A stretch of 64,000 nt of DNA from contig NC_079134.1 in assembly GCF_945859705.1 (NCBI RefSeq), positions 84,266,951 through 84,330,950 of the forward strand, in the 5' to 3' direction. The translations under genes were made by a program, and so were the position numbers. This DNA comes from Episyrphus balteatus (Eukaryota; Arthropoda; Insecta; Diptera; Syrphidae). Positions 33,167 through 44,471 of this stretch are shown in pieces; positions within the stretch are counted from its first letter, which is position 1; every line of letters begins with the position of its first letter. A model generated the notes under the pieces. That model saw nothing but the letters and a program-made list of their open reading frames with translations. It had not been told where the DNA came from and made no database searches.

Positions 33167-33441
33167 TCATTCCTATTAAAGCAGACGCAGTGACTCAGTC
33201 CCCGAGAATCTACTCGATCCGCAACCGAATCAAATTTCAATCTGTGAACTCCCTGGGATGAACTGTATTATCGATCCACGAAAACACACTAAACTGCTTA
33301 CCGACATTTGTCATTGGTGACACTTTCATAGCCAAATGTCATTCTATCGCTTCCGCAGCGGCGGCTTCGGTAATACAAAATCTTGTGAAAGTGACTCTCA
33401 TTCCCGCCGCAGTGCAACTGCGTCTTCGGTAATAGGCATGA
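33167..33441. mobile_element. 275-bp MITE
   Basis: Imperfect inverted ends: tcattcctattaaagcagac on the left and, inverted from the right, tcatgcctattaccgaagac, both followed by gcagt. The right half (ggcggcttcggtaata, gtgaaagtgactctc) matches 1083-1161. A stray end-like phrase (aacataatcattcctat) also occurs at 35540-35557. Confidence 0.65.
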
Positions 33442-33480
33442 ATATGTATACACCAGGCATGTCGAACTCAATGGTTACTA

Positions 33481-34607
33481 CACGGAGAAAAATGAATCTA
33501 GTATTTTATACTCCATATGACTAGTAAGGAAATTAAAGTAAAAAGCCCTAGATTTTAAGTAAAATTTACCTTACGTATTGAACATTTCTTGACTCCGTAA
33601 AGTGATTTTTACAAGACAATTATGGTGAACAAAATAAAGTAGTATGTACCTTACGGGTAGCAATATTTTCTTTACGTAGAGTAAAATAAACCTTCATCCA
33701 AAAAAGTGTATGACTCTTTTCACTTTAAGATTCTAGTAAAACATATTTTACAAATTTAACTATTCTATGAATAAGGTTTACCTTACACTAAGGTCATAAT
33801 ACTACCTAATTCTAGGAATTTTTCCCATATCTTAATTGCTGTAATTGAAAAGTCTGCCATTTTGTTTTCCATTTGTTTTGGATATTTTTTTTTGTCAAAG
33901 CTTTTAGGTGTCCGGGTGCGGAATAATTAAAATAAAAAAATAAAATGTAAAAATTTCTTTTCAAATTTTTGTTTTTCTTTTAAAAGTGAAATGTTTTCAT
34001 TACTTTTTGTGTTCTTTTATGCGTTATTATTGGCTCCGTAATTACGGATAGCAAATTTTTGTCTTGTGTTAGAATAATATAGGAGTATCCATATGCATTA
34101 ACATCATTCAATCTAATTAATTCATGAAGAATTGGAAAAACGTAACAGGGTCATACGTTACTTACTTCTAAATAGTTTTGAGGATTAAGTACGTGTTACC
34201 TAGTTATGCCTTTCAATAATTACAAAAACTACCTTTTTTATTTTAATTTTTGTAAGATAAATGCATACAATTTTATTTAGAAAAAAATATCATCAATAAC
34301 AAGGAAATTGACTTTATTTGACCCAATCTGTAACTAAATTATATACCTTCCATAGAGAAGTTCAATTTACTTTAAAAATCAGTATTTTCAGCCTTATAGT
34401 AAGGTTAAATATGTACCTAACTTTCTAGTAATTTCTATTAGAAATTCATACAAAAAAGGGCTTTACTGTAAAGTTAATCGTAAGCTATAAATTTACTAGA
34501 AAAGTAAGGTAAATTACATTTTATTGGGAAGTCATCCCTATTTAAACTCTACATTAAAGTTAAATTTACCAGATATAAGGTGGTTCATACCTTATTTTTT
34601 CTCCGTG
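33481..34607. mobile_element. 1.1-kb TA-flanked element, CACGGAGAAAAA ends
   Basis: cacggagaaaaatg on the left and, inverted, cacggagaaaaaat on the right lie between TA dinucleotides (33479-33480, 34608-34609). The interior holds many degenerate inverted phrases (taaggtaaa, ttaccttac) but no protein. Non-autonomous. Confidence 0.75.
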
Positions 34608-34609
34608 TA

Positions 34610-35089
34610 GGCACCAAAAAAGCGAGTTCTTAATTTTTATGGGCCGCAAAAAAGTAAAACTAGAATTTTATAAAACAGATTTATTGAAATAAGAAGATCT
34701 GTAACATTAATGATTTCTTCCTGATACCTACAATCTCTTCTTTACTTCTAATTTTTTCACCAGACCCATAAAAATATCTGCTTGCATCAAAAGGTTGTGT
34801 GAAATTCGCAAGCTATTTTATATGGTGGTTTTTTATTTGTCCTAAATCTGACTGAAAAAGACTTGTGAAATTCGGTCATATCCACTTCATAAAAATTTGG
34901 AACTTACTTCGGAGTCGCACTAAAACTCGAATGCCTTTATTTGCACATCATTCTATCATTATTCTATTTTTATGAAAAAAAAAAAAAAACAAAGAATGCC
35001 ATTCTAGGACATTCATGATTTAACCTACCGTTGCGTTGGGTTAAATCAGAACATTCGTTTGCTAGTTCTTATTATAACCTTAAGCCTGG
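34610..35089. other. non-coding DNA
   Basis: No gene is supported. atgggccgcaaaaaagt near 34640 has a weak partner (gtgggccgcaatagg) at 35329, so an older element may span 34620-35345. Confidence 0.35.
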
Positions 35090-35093
35090 TACG

Positions 35094-35279
35094 TTGATCG
35101 AGATAAATTTTAGCATTATTTGGAATTTTAATTGTTCAAAACAAACTCATAATAAAATAGGTACATTTTATCTCCCATACAAACTGTCGAAAAAATTAAG
35201 GCGAGATAAAATGTATTTGAGCATCTTATCCATAATTTGTATGGGACCTAAAATTTGGCTCGGATCTGTGTACCAGGCT
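35094..35279. mobile_element. 186-bp TTAA-flanked MITE
   Basis: The ends gcctggtacgttgatcgag and, inverted, gcctggtacacagatccgag, lie between TTAA tetranucleotides (35090-35093, 35280-35283). A second copy with clearer ends is at 44472-44620. The TTAA target fits piggyBac-type MITEs. Confidence 0.75.
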
Positions 35280-35283
35280 TTAA

Positions 35284-35982
35284 GCTCAAAATTATCAAAA
35301 ATATTGACGGCCGCAAAGTTACTCGTTGTGGGCCGCAATAGGCAATAAGTTTGTAAATAGGTATATATGCATGTTTTCGATTTGATTCAGCTCCCCTATT
35401 CGGATTTGAGCGTGTAACCCGGATTCAACTTAAATTCAAATTGCCTTATAAACGAGGTAAATGAAAAAATATTCGTGCGAATGCCAACTCGAAAAGCTGA
35501 ACATGAAGGAACTAAACAAATATACTACTATATAATAGATAACATAATCATTCCTATAGTATATATAACTAGAGATTTCGTAGGCTTTATTCCAAAATTT
35601 TGCTCATTTATTATTTTTATGTTAGAACAGCATACGAGTGAAAATTTGGAATAAACCCCTTTGAAACTAGTTATAACGATTTTCCGAAAGGTGGCCCGTT
35701 ACTGGAGACAGCCGCAAATAGGCAACTCTACCCTACTAAAATCGCTACAAAAGTCGATACTTTTTGGCTGTTTAGGAAATTAAAACAGGTAGAGAGAGAG
35801 AGGCATTGATGTTGAACATGTTCGTCTTCGCCATAATCTTCCTATAATCTGCATTTGCGAAGATATCTGCATTTTCATCTACTCTCTCTATCCAACATCT
35901 GTGGTTCTTAAATAATCCATTCCAGAATAAAGCAGAAACACAATAACGCTTTGCTAGAGGCTTCGTCGCGTTAAAAGCTGTA
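35284..35982. other. non-coding DNA with a small open frame
   Basis: The minus strand has an 82-codon frame over 35772-36020, but it runs into the hAT-type element, so its start is not native. Left of 35700 nothing is recognised. Confidence 0.35.
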
Positions 35983-36419
35983 CGATGAGACATAGGCGGA
36001 ACCAGGGGGGGGGAATTCAAACTATATGAGTTTTAAAAATATATGAATAATAACAGAAAGAACTTGAGTGAAACTCTTGTCTATTTCTGGCTGAAAATGC
36101 GAATTTTGTTGATTGTTGCATCCCTTTCCCATGAAAAGCTCCACCTCACAAATAAATAAACGGCTATTTGTTGGGTACACACGAACTTTTTTTTCGATTT
36201 AAAAAAAAAAGTGAATTTTCAAAGTGATTTTGGTGAAAAATTTTGATATGGACATCGAATGACATTGAATGATATAAAAAAAATAATTGTATATGCAACT
36301 CTATTTTTTCATACAGAGGGGTTAAAAAATTTGCACTTTTTTTGTTGTTTTTTTTTTTAACATTAGTGTTTTTAAAATAGCGGAACACGTCACAAAATTG
36401 CATAAACTATATATTATAG

Positions 36420-37821
36420 AACTGCTGGATATGTAGAACAAACTTGCATTTCAGAAGTTTGCCCAAGTTTGCACCCCGAAAATAAAGACCCCTTGAAAAA
36501 AAAACTCCTCAAAAGCGACCCTTACTTATAGATTTTTATAAATATTATTTTATTGAGAAAATTTCTCCAGGGATACCTCTAAAAACATGTAAAAAAAATA
36601 GTGTTCCAAATTTCAAAAGAATCGGTGCAGTAGTTTTGAAGTTATGAGGAGCACCGGCGTTGAAAACATTAGTTGTGGAGATAACGATTTAAAGTTTTGA
36701 ACTCTGGACTAAAAGACTAAAAAGTTCCTAAGGGAAGTATTAAAATACTCATAACTTGGTCAATTTGGCTCCAAGAGATCTACAATTTGAACACAATATT
36801 CTTGAAGTATAAAACAATTTAACCCCTTGTAGCCCCATGTGACATTTCTGTAAAAAACCGAAAAAGATTGCATAAAAGCTCTACAAACTATTTTTGAAGT
36901 GAAAACTTCTTTAGTATCGTAGTGATTTGAAACAAGATGAAACGAAAACGCGACACGACTTCAACTTGTTATAACTTTTTTGTTTTAATAGATAGATGAA
37001 TGAAATTTTTACTGTAGATAGGTAATTAAATAAACTATAATTGTACAAAATTTCAATTAATTTCATATTCAAAATTCTGAGATAACGGTACAAAGATGTT
37101 CTTTTTCTACACACGTTATATCTTTTGATCTAGTGCACACTCAAATTTGATTAAACTTCAATACGCATGCTGATAACATAACCTTTTATTTGATATATCA
37201 CACATAACGGTAGGTGCTCTACAAGTTACATAATCTTAAATTTAAAAAAATTTAATAATACCTCTAAACACCTGTGGAGATCTGTTGCCGATGACCAGCC
37301 ACCAGTGTAGGAAGTACAGTTATCTCAGTTTGAAATATCGACATGGTTGGATTTAAAAAAATCTTACCTTTTTTGTAGGCATATGACTGATACGTCATAT
37401 AAAAAGTGAAATAAGCTTTCAAATAATATTTTATCATAGGTTGTCATTTAATAAAATAGATTTAATGGGAGAAAAAAGATTGATTTTTGTACTTTTTTGA
37501 TGAAAAAATTTGATTGGGTTCAAAAAATTCCAGCTTTTTTGTAGATGTTGTATAGACATGGTCGATATAAATATTTTGAGCTGAAACAATAAGCTTTTGG
37601 GTGATATAAAATTTATTATAGGTGGGTGGATTTAAAGGTGGTAGAATAAAAAAAGGTAGACTTTTTCGATTTTTTTTTTGAAGAAAAATGATTTTTTAAG
37701 GTTTCACTTCTACCACGTGTGAATTGCACACATGATTTTTTTTTTTTTTCTTTTGAAGCTTCTAATATTATAATCTTTAAGTGTTGCTTTATCAAAATAG
37801 TACTTAAAATTTCTAATAAAT
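36420..37821. other. interior of the hAT-type element
   Basis: Repetitive-looking, non-coding. Phrases such as atttcaaaagaatcggtgca and ctcataacttggtcaa resemble sequences common in unclassified arthropod repeats. No bounded element could be drawn. Confidence 0.35.
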
Positions 37822-38658
37822 GGGTTGGGGTCGAAATTCTGTATGGGCCAAAATTCGGATTCCAAAATTCTGTATTCCAAAATTCTGTATTTTAAAATTC
37901 TGTAAGTTCAAAATTCTGTATTTTAAAATTCTGTAAATTCAATATTCTGTATTCTAAAATTCTGTATTCCAAAATTCTGTAAATGATAAATTGTTTTGAT
38001 AATGAGAAAAAGTGCGCACTTTTTTCATTATCAAAACAATTTTTTCATTTATCATTTACAGAATTTTGGAATACAGATTTTTGGGTTTTTTCTTTGCAGA
38101 AAATGCTTGGAAGTAGAATACGTCCCCAATGAATTTGCATATGCCTTACAGCTTTTATATTGAATTTGAATGACATATTTTGAATACCAAAACACTAATT
38201 TTATTTAGCCAAGAATCTTCATATACATAGGTATGTATTTCATTATTTTTTTTGTTATTTTTTATTTGTTTTTGTCTTTTTTGTAAGGTCTTTTAGGCCA
38301 TTTGCTGAAACGAAACTTAAATATTTATGTATGTAGAACTCTTATTCCCTAATTTTTCCTCAGCGTAAACTGTCAAATAATATTTTATGTTTAGAACATA
38401 AATCCTTAATTTGTTAATTAAATACAAATTGTTCAACAGGCAATATAAAAATGTTTGGAATATATAGAATTCCAAAACGCAGAATAATGGATTTTCAGAA
38501 TTTTGAAAACAGAATTTTGGATTTACAGAATTTTGAAATACAGAATAATAGAAAAGCAGAATAATGGAATACAGAATTATGTTCATACAGAATTATTTAT
38601 TCAGATACAGAATTTTGGTCACACAGAATTTTGGTATACAGAATAACGACCCGTTCCC
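37822..38658. mobile_element. foldback element B, 837 bp, AAAATTCTGTA words
   Basis: It starts GGGTTGGGGTCG and ends cgacccgttccc; the ends are imperfectly inverted. An exact 9-bp duplication CTAATAAAT flanks it (37813-37821, 38659-38667). The left part is a run of aaaattctgta words (37840-37990), and the right part is inverse words (acagaattttgg, 38490-38640). A central palindrome near 37975-38065 has a gtgcgcac core. The inside holds no gene. Confidence 0.85.
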
Positions 38659-38659
38659 C

Positions 38660-39600
38660 TAATAAATAGCACCAATAGTTTTAAATTGACAGTTAATGTT
38701 GAAAACTGGGCTTTTTTTGAAAATAAGCAAATTTGTGTAAAAACTACGAAATTCAGAAAAAAAAAAAAATAGTTTTTGTTAGTAAACCCCACGGGGTTTT
38801 ATTTTTGAATTTTAGGAAAGTGCCTAAAAATTAATATTAGATAGTTTTTTACTTGAATTTTTGCATTTTTATATAAAAATAAATTATTTAAACTTTTTTC
38901 TACTCCCAAAATATCGAAATAACTAAGTAAATAATGACTTCATTGAATTTTTAAAAAATACGTGTTCTATTAAAGATAAAGGCCAATCGATTGACTTATT
39001 AATTTTTAAATTTACGACCTTGGGTTACAGAAGGTTAATGCAAATAAAAAAAAAACAAAACTGGGTTTCCCGGCAAAAAAGTATGATTCAGTTTTTTTTG
39101 TTATTCTTAGGAACTTTAATATTTATTAGAATGAAGTCTTTAGTATTTGCCTAAAAACTACTAGGTCATTAACTAGTGGTATAATTATGTTCATAATATT
39201 GCAAAATTTTATACAAAATCAATTAAAAAACGTAAACATTTTTTTTTCAAAATTTCATCTTTAAAACTTAATTTCTCAAAAACTATTTGGTGAAACAACT
39301 TAAGTCAAAAAATTAAATAGAGAATAGATTACTAACTTTAATATAGCACAGAATTGTACGTGCATTTTCTGATTTTTTATATTTTTTTTCTTCCGGCTAA
39401 TCCAGGAGTAAGAGGGTTAGCACTTAAGTGGCTTTTACTGTAACAAGAAAATGAAAATTTTTCCTTCCGAATAACTTTTTGGTCATTTGGTACCTATTTG
39501 ATGTGGGAAATGTGCCTAAATATTTTTGGCCAGGTTTTAGACCACTGTGGGTCGTTAAAATTTTCTGCTTGTTAGTCAGTCGTATGGTACTTCACTTTAT
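38660..39600. other. non-coding DNA inside the hAT-type element
   Basis: AT-rich; phrases such as aaccccacggggtt and cccggcaaaaaagta are seen, but no gene or bounded repeat. Confidence 0.35.
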
Positions 39601-39700
39601 TTCTAACTGTTATTGCTGTTTTTTTTTGCCAATCCGTCCCTTGTGCCCCCCCCCCCCCCCCCAGAAAAAAATCCTGGATCCGCCCCTGCGATGAGAAATC

Positions 39701-39760
39701 CTCCCCTTCAAGCAAACGAGTCCGAACTCGGTCCAAATCGGCTCCGAAGTGAGACAAAAA
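39701..39760. repeat. end fragment of the CCCTTCAAGC MITE family
   Basis: cccttcaagcaaacgagtcc followed by gaactcggtccaaatcggct matches the end of the copy at 40034-40286 (read inverted). The rest of the element is missing or replaced. Confidence 0.7.
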
Positions 39761-40033
39761 AATGTTGGTTATTATTTTCTGGCAGCAGGAGTAATTAATT
39801 TAATTTCACAAATTTGCTCTGTTGAATGTTGTTCGTGGGTGGTGGTGGGTTTCAGGCTGCAAGAGAAGATGATTTCCTACGAAAACACACAAAATTATTT
39901 ATTAATAGAATTGCTGCGTAAGCACACATTTCAGCGATGCACACTTTTTTTGGGTTAAAATATTATTAATAATAATTAAATTAAATAAAGAGACACGACA
40001 CACGACATGACAGACTTTGAAAATAAAAGGGTC

Positions 40034-40286
40034 CCCTTCAAGCAAGAAAACGGAGTTCTGTTTGATTTCTCCATTTTAATATGCCATTTTACATTTACAA
40101 CTTTTTGTGTATGAATACAAAGTCGAAGGAGAAATCGTGGTGAAAAAAACAATACATATGCAATCGGCTCTGCGGTGATTATAATTTCCATACTAATTTG
40201 AGCCGCCGTGGGACCCGTTTCGTAGTCGAGGTCGGACTCACTTCGGAGCCGATTCGGACCGAGGTCGGACTCGTTTGCTTGAAGGG
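40034..40286. mobile_element. 253-bp MITE, CCCTTCAAGC family, second full copy
   Basis: Cccttcaagcaagaaaac on the left and, inverted, cccttcaagcaaacgagtcc on the right. Flanked by TC (40032-40033, 40287-40288). It is the same length as the copy at 3525-3777, in the opposite orientation. Confidence 0.85.
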
Positions 40287-40742
40287 TCAAAACGCGCTTG
40301 TCACTTTTACTTTGAACAGCTGATTGAAACATAAAATTTGCTGTCAAATAAAAAAACACTGTCACTCGTATAATTATTGTGCCAAGCCTCTATCTTGATT
40401 TAAATGTGGAAAAATGAAGAAGGATGTTAATGTGTTGAGAAATACCTACATAAAAATTAGTTTATTCTTTAATCCTATAGTTATAAAAGCAAAACAAATA
40501 AAAATAAAATCTTCCACATCATTCAATAATTGTTGTTTTTAATACGTGAATTGTTTAGATTTAAAATATTTCGATTTCGTTTTTTTGTGCAAAATCTATA
40601 TAGAGAAACAAGAAAACACACCTAGTTCTATAATAATATATTTTTTTTAATTCACATTTGCCCCAATAATTATTATGTGGGTGATATAACTGTGTCTGAT
40701 AAATGTCAGTAAGTAAGCAAAAGTTGAGCCCATCGACAAACT
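40287..40742. other. non-coding DNA
   Basis: AT-rich; nothing recognised. Confidence 0.4.
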
Positions 40743-40945
40743 ATACCAAGAATGGAAACTTTCGTACGTTTCACCCCCCAAAACCCTATTGTTTACAGTG
40801 TTGTTTTTGTAATCTCTTCTTCTTTTTTTTTTGTCGGAAATCTGGATTTACGATTTTGAATTAAATAATTATAATATCCCGGGTTTCCACTTTTTCGCAA
40901 ACACTAATGATAGTTATGCTGCCGGCCGGTGGTATTTTTTGTTTT
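40743..40945. mobile_element. diverged relative of the MITE at 2461-2725
   Basis: ataccaagaatggaaactttcg then cccccaaaaccct matches the left part of that MITE. The right end ggtattttttgttttg matches its right end. The inside is different and shorter. Confidence 0.65.
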
Positions 40946-41030
40946 GCAAACGATGAATATGAATGTGTGTAGAAGTTTCGAGTGCAGATGTCTTAAAAAT
41001 TTCATTTAAATCTAATCATGATAATTATTA

Positions 41031-41110
41031 GAGATGCCGCGAACATTCGGCCACTATTCGGTATTCGGCCTATTTTGCTAGTATTCGGTATTCGGCCGAA
41101 TAGTTTAACT
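41031..41110. repeat. hAT terminal region with ATTCGG repeats
   Basis: tagagatgccgcgaacattc followed by repeated attcggtattcggcc in both orientations. It is probably the 3' terminal region of the hAT element whose transposase end lies at 41212-41415. Confidence 0.6.
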
Positions 41111-41211
41111 ATTCGGCTGAATACCGAATACCAAATGGAGAAGAAAAAACATAAATTATTATACTGAAATGTGTGTTTTATTAAAAAAATGTAATTTTAG
41201 TACTTATAATC

Positions 41212-41408
41212 TACTAAGGCAGCTGTGGTGAATGAAAACTATTTGTTGGTAGTAAACGATTACGTTTATCTTCGTAGACTATTCCTCCTTCGGAAAATAG
41301 TCTTTTACTGTAGGTAAACACTTGTCACAGGAGACGAAAGGTAGACTTTAGCAACTGTTGTCAAAATTGGAAATTTTTTAGTATGTGTTGACCACCACTT
41401 CTATGGGT
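41212..41408 (-). pseudogene. hAT transposase C-terminal dimerisation remnant
   Basis: Minus-strand frames read WWSTHTKKFPILTTVAKVYL then, after a one-base shift, KRLFSEGGIVYEDKRNRL and a stop. The tryptophan pair, the YLxxP spacing, the RLFS box and the DKRNRL end are the known hallmarks of the hAT C-terminal domain. Upstream sequence was removed or covered by the MITE at 41409. Not functional. Confidence 0.8.
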
Positions 41409-41535
41409 CAATGGTATAAAAAGAGAAGGTATGATCATTAGAAAAAACTCTGTATCGAGAACTATCAAAACTTAAAAATTGCTACTTAAGTTTTTGACAG
41501 CTGCCCATTGAAATTGTTATTGTAAACAAATTTGT
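41409..41535 (+). mobile_element. copy of the GGTATAAAAAGA MITE family
   Basis: Starts atggtataaaaagagaaggt, continues gatcattagaaaaaactctg, and has aagtttttgacagctgccca. This matches 10500-10609 inverted. Only one terminal repeat is evident. Confidence 0.7.
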
Positions 41536-41559
41536 CTTGGAAATTGTTGTTTCGATTTT

Positions 41560-41585
41560 AGATTTAGATTTAGATTTAGATTAAG
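41560..41585 (-). repeat. (TAAATC)n tail of a non-LTR element
   Basis: Four or so copies of ttagat on the plus strand, i.e. (TAAATC)n on the minus strand, directly after the 3' UTR of the retroelement fragment at 41751-42499. It reads as that element's simple-repeat tail. Confidence 0.65.
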
Positions 41586-41750
41586 ATTTATTGATTCATC
41601 GAGAAAAAGAATTACAAAAACATTTTGTTTAATTAACTTAAATCTTTAAGGGCATGGCCAGATGGGCCGTCAGCCAGATGATAGCTTTGCTAAATGATTA
41701 CATTTATGAATTTGTAAATTAATTGATTTTCGTTTCTTTTTAATATAATT

Positions 41751-42539
41751 TTAAAAGGCTTCTCTTAATATTTTGTTTCTATAACTTAATGATATTTTTA
41801 TATATTGCGATAGTTGGTGCCAGTTTTTCCCATTTAAAATTGCAAGAAGATCAGTTTCATCCAAATAGTTTTGTTGCCATACTTGTCGCCTTATTTCTGC
41901 CAAAATTGGACATCTTGCGATGAAATGAACAATATTTTCCCTTTCGTTGGTATTGCATAAGGGGCATTTCAGAGCTAAGTCTTCGCGGTGCGGTATGAAA
42001 TTCAATGCTGACAATTCTCCTCTTGCTCTGAATATGAAAGATATTTGTTCGAAGTTAAAGCTGTCATTAAAATAGTTGCCTTCACATAGATCGTACTTCA
42101 GTTTTGAATATACTTCCCTGTGAAGTGAACTTCTCGCCTGCTCTACACTGTTATCTCTTGCTTTGTAATGGAGCCGTTCAAGTAGATTACAGAGAAATGG
42201 CTTCCACTCTGCCACATTTTCCAACGTCAAACTGAACGGTATTTCACACATGTCTGCCAAATTTTTCCATTCTTCAAACCAAGAACTTTGGGATCTTATA
42301 ATATTGACTGCAATTTTCCTAGCAATTTTGTCGTTGTGGCTGTTCATGAGTTTGACAATGTAGTTGAAATGCATCTTAAGTGATGTAAGGTACAGGGGTG
42401 ACAATCCGGTTTCGATAAGAAGCATGTAATTTGGCGTTGTGTCTGGTAGACGAAACTGTCGCTTTAAAAAGAATCGGAGGAGAATCTGTTTCGATTTCAG
42501 ATGTCTACCTTTGCAGTAGTAGGTAGTGTGTTCAGACAT
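41751..42539 (-). pseudogene. non-LTR ORF2 C-terminal domain with zinc knuckle, 5'-truncated
   Basis: A 262-codon open frame. It has no RT core; it is the region after the thumb, with CPLCNTNERENIVHF followed by IARCP (C-x2-C-x8-H-x4-C), the knuckle found near the end of ORF2 in R1- and I-group elements. A similar knuckle (CTLCNLNEAETVFHL) is in the element at 49195-51640. The first 13 or so residues come from an LTR fragment (42500-42574), so the apparent ATG is a fusion accident. The frame is otherwise intact to TAA, suggesting a fairly recent truncated insertion. The 3' UTR and (TAAATC)n tail follow to 41560. Confidence 0.85.
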
Positions 42540-42574
42540 CTATCTTAAAAGTAGTTCAAATATTCATCGTTACA
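42500..42574 (-). repeat. fragment of the Gypsy-type LTR
   Basis: About 75 bp closely match the first 72 bp of the LTR at 61038-61526: both start TGTAACGATGAAT and contain aactacttttaagat and acactacctactactgcaa. It ends exactly where the retroelement fragment begins. Confidence 0.85.
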
Positions 42575-43141
42575 ATACGATGTTGGGAATTTTTTAAGCC
42601 ACATATTTTCTTATACAAAGTATACCTACAATTTTTGATATTACCAACGTTTTTTTTATATCAAAAACAGAAAATGAATTAAAATCTAACCCGCGTAGTT
42701 TTTGGAAATACGTAAATTGTAAGAGGAAATCCGACGGTTACCCAAGTAATATGAGCTATCTTGACTCTACAAGTCAATACACTGAGGAAATAACCAATAT
42801 GTTTAGTGAATACTTTAAATGCGCTTTTGAAAATAATTCTTCTTGTGATACAAATACATAGTATTTTCACTATTGATGAGTTTTCACACCTTAACTCTAT
42901 TGATTTTACAATTTCTGAGACAACTATCCTTCAGTACATATCAAAGTTAGATGAATATTTTAGTCCTGGTCCTGATGGCTTGCCTTCATTTATGTTAAAA
43001 CAATGTGCAATATATTTGTCGTATCGTTTGTCTGTACTCTTTAATCAATAGGGGTATTCACGATCTGGTGCAACAGGCCTAGTAAAAATGTAAAATTTTA
43101 TTTTTTTACAATAGATCGTGAACGCCCCTTTTCTTATCTAT

Positions 43142-43396
43142 GTGCCTGGCTACACAGTGATTTTTCAATCGATTGAAAAATTACATGAGGTGGCTACACA
43201 CTGTTGTGCCCAATCGCGTTCCACTTTTACATTTTCTTGGAACAAACGTCAAAAAGAGGAAAAATTTAGGAATGGAACTGTACTACCCACAGAAAATTCA
43301 GTTCGCTTCGTGAGCATCTTCCCCCTTCAATCCTACTCCCTCTTGCCTACAAACTCACTGCTTAGGCGATTGAAAAATCACCGTGTAGCCAGGCAC
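43142..43396. mobile_element. 255-bp MITE with TAT duplication
   Basis: gtgcctggctacacagtgat on the left is inverted on the right (atcaccgtgtagccaggcac). Flanked by TAT (43139-43141, 43397-43399). The second left-half copy at 43810-43820 shows the empty site (ttatctatagtaaa). Confidence 0.85.
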
Positions 43397-43491
43397 TATA
43401 GTAAATATTGAAGCATGAATGAAATCCATGATGTTTTTTTTTTTAACAGGGTTGTTCCTCCACTGTTGCTTCTTCTTTCTTTTTCATTTTT

Positions 43492-43723
43492 AAGGCTTAA
43501 CTACATACACCACTTTTTGAAAAAGTACAAAAGTGAACATATTTTTTTTCTGGCTAGCGCAATTGTTTTGTGAAAAAGAGTATACAAATTGTTTTTTAGA
43601 CCAAAAAATAAGCTTTCTGCATCATTAGTTTTAATTTTCCAGCCCGAAAAACTACACAAAAATGCATTTGAAAATGTTCACTTTTGTACTTTTTCACTTT
43701 TTGAGCCAATGTAGTTATACCTT
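43492..43723. mobile_element. AAGGYTTAACTAC MITE, copy 1
   Basis: aaggcttaactacatacacc ... gccaatgtagttatacctt, with cactttttgaaaaagta and its inverse inside, and accaaaaaataagctttctg in the middle. Confidence 0.75.
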
Positions 43724-44004
43724 TATAATAGGGGTATTCACGATCTGGTGCAACAGGCCTAGTAAAAGTGTAAAATTTTATTTTTTTACAATAGATCGTG
43801 AACGCACCTCTTCTTATCTATAGTAAATATTGAATGGAATCCATGATATGATTTATATCAGCTTCACTCTTTTTTTTTTACGGAGTTGTCTTTCCACCGA
43901 TACTTCTTCTTTTTTTTTTAATTTTTTATAATTTCATTCTTTGTTGTGTTCGGGTTAATTTATTTTCACAAATTACATCAAAAGAAACAAAATAAAAAAG
44001 AATA

Positions 44005-44236
44005 AAGGCTTAACTACATACACCACTTTTTGAAAAAGTACAAAAGTGAAAATATTTTTTTTCTGGCTAGCGCAATTGCTTTGTGAAAAAGAGTATACAA
44101 ATTGTTTTTTAGACCAAAAAATAAGCTTTCTGCATCATTAGTTTTAATTTTCCAGCCCGAAAAACAACACAAAAATGCATTTAAAAATTTTCACTTTTGT
44201 ACTTTTTCACTTTTTGAGCCAATGTAGTTATACCTT
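44005..44236. mobile_element. AAGGYTTAACTAC MITE, copy 2
   Basis: Nearly identical to 43492-43723 and of the same length (232 bp), which fits the duplication of the left part of the composite. Confidence 0.75.
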
Positions 44237-44237
44237 A

Positions 44238-44469
44238 AAGGCTTAACTACATTCACCACTTTTTGAAAAAGTACAAAAGTGAAAATATTTTTTTTCTCGC
44301 TACCGGAATTTTTTTCTAAAAAAGAGTTTATAAATTGATTTTTGGACGAAAAAATAAGCTTTCTGCATCATTTGTTTTAATTTTCTAGCCCGAAAAAACA
44401 TACAAAAATGCGTTTGAAAATTTTAACTTTTGTACTTTTTCACTTTTTGAGCCAATGTAGTTAAGCCTT
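44238..44469. mobile_element. AAGGYTTAACTAC MITE, copy 3
   Basis: The same family, immediately adjacent in direct orientation, more diverged (ctcgctaccggaattttttt). Its end overlaps the TTAA that flanks the next MITE. Confidence 0.75.
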
Positions 44470-44471
44470 AA

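Larger units (their letters stand above)
35991..39688. mobile_element. 3.7-kb hAT-type element without transposase
   Basis: It starts CATAGGCGGAACCAGGGGGG and ends, read inward, CAGGGGCGGATCCAGGATTT; both run into a G tract. An exact 8-bp duplication CGATGAGA flanks it (35983-35990, 39689-39696), the hAT signature. No hAT transposase is encoded. Inside: a block at 36430-37300 with general insect-repeat phrases (tttcaaaagaatcggtgcag), foldback element B (37822-38658) and AT-rich DNA at 38660-39600 with no features. It is far larger than a typical MITE. Confidence 0.8.

Noticed and set aside
39479..39798. Proline-rich small proteins around 39640
   Set aside because: The prolines come from the poly-C tract at the end of the hAT-type element.
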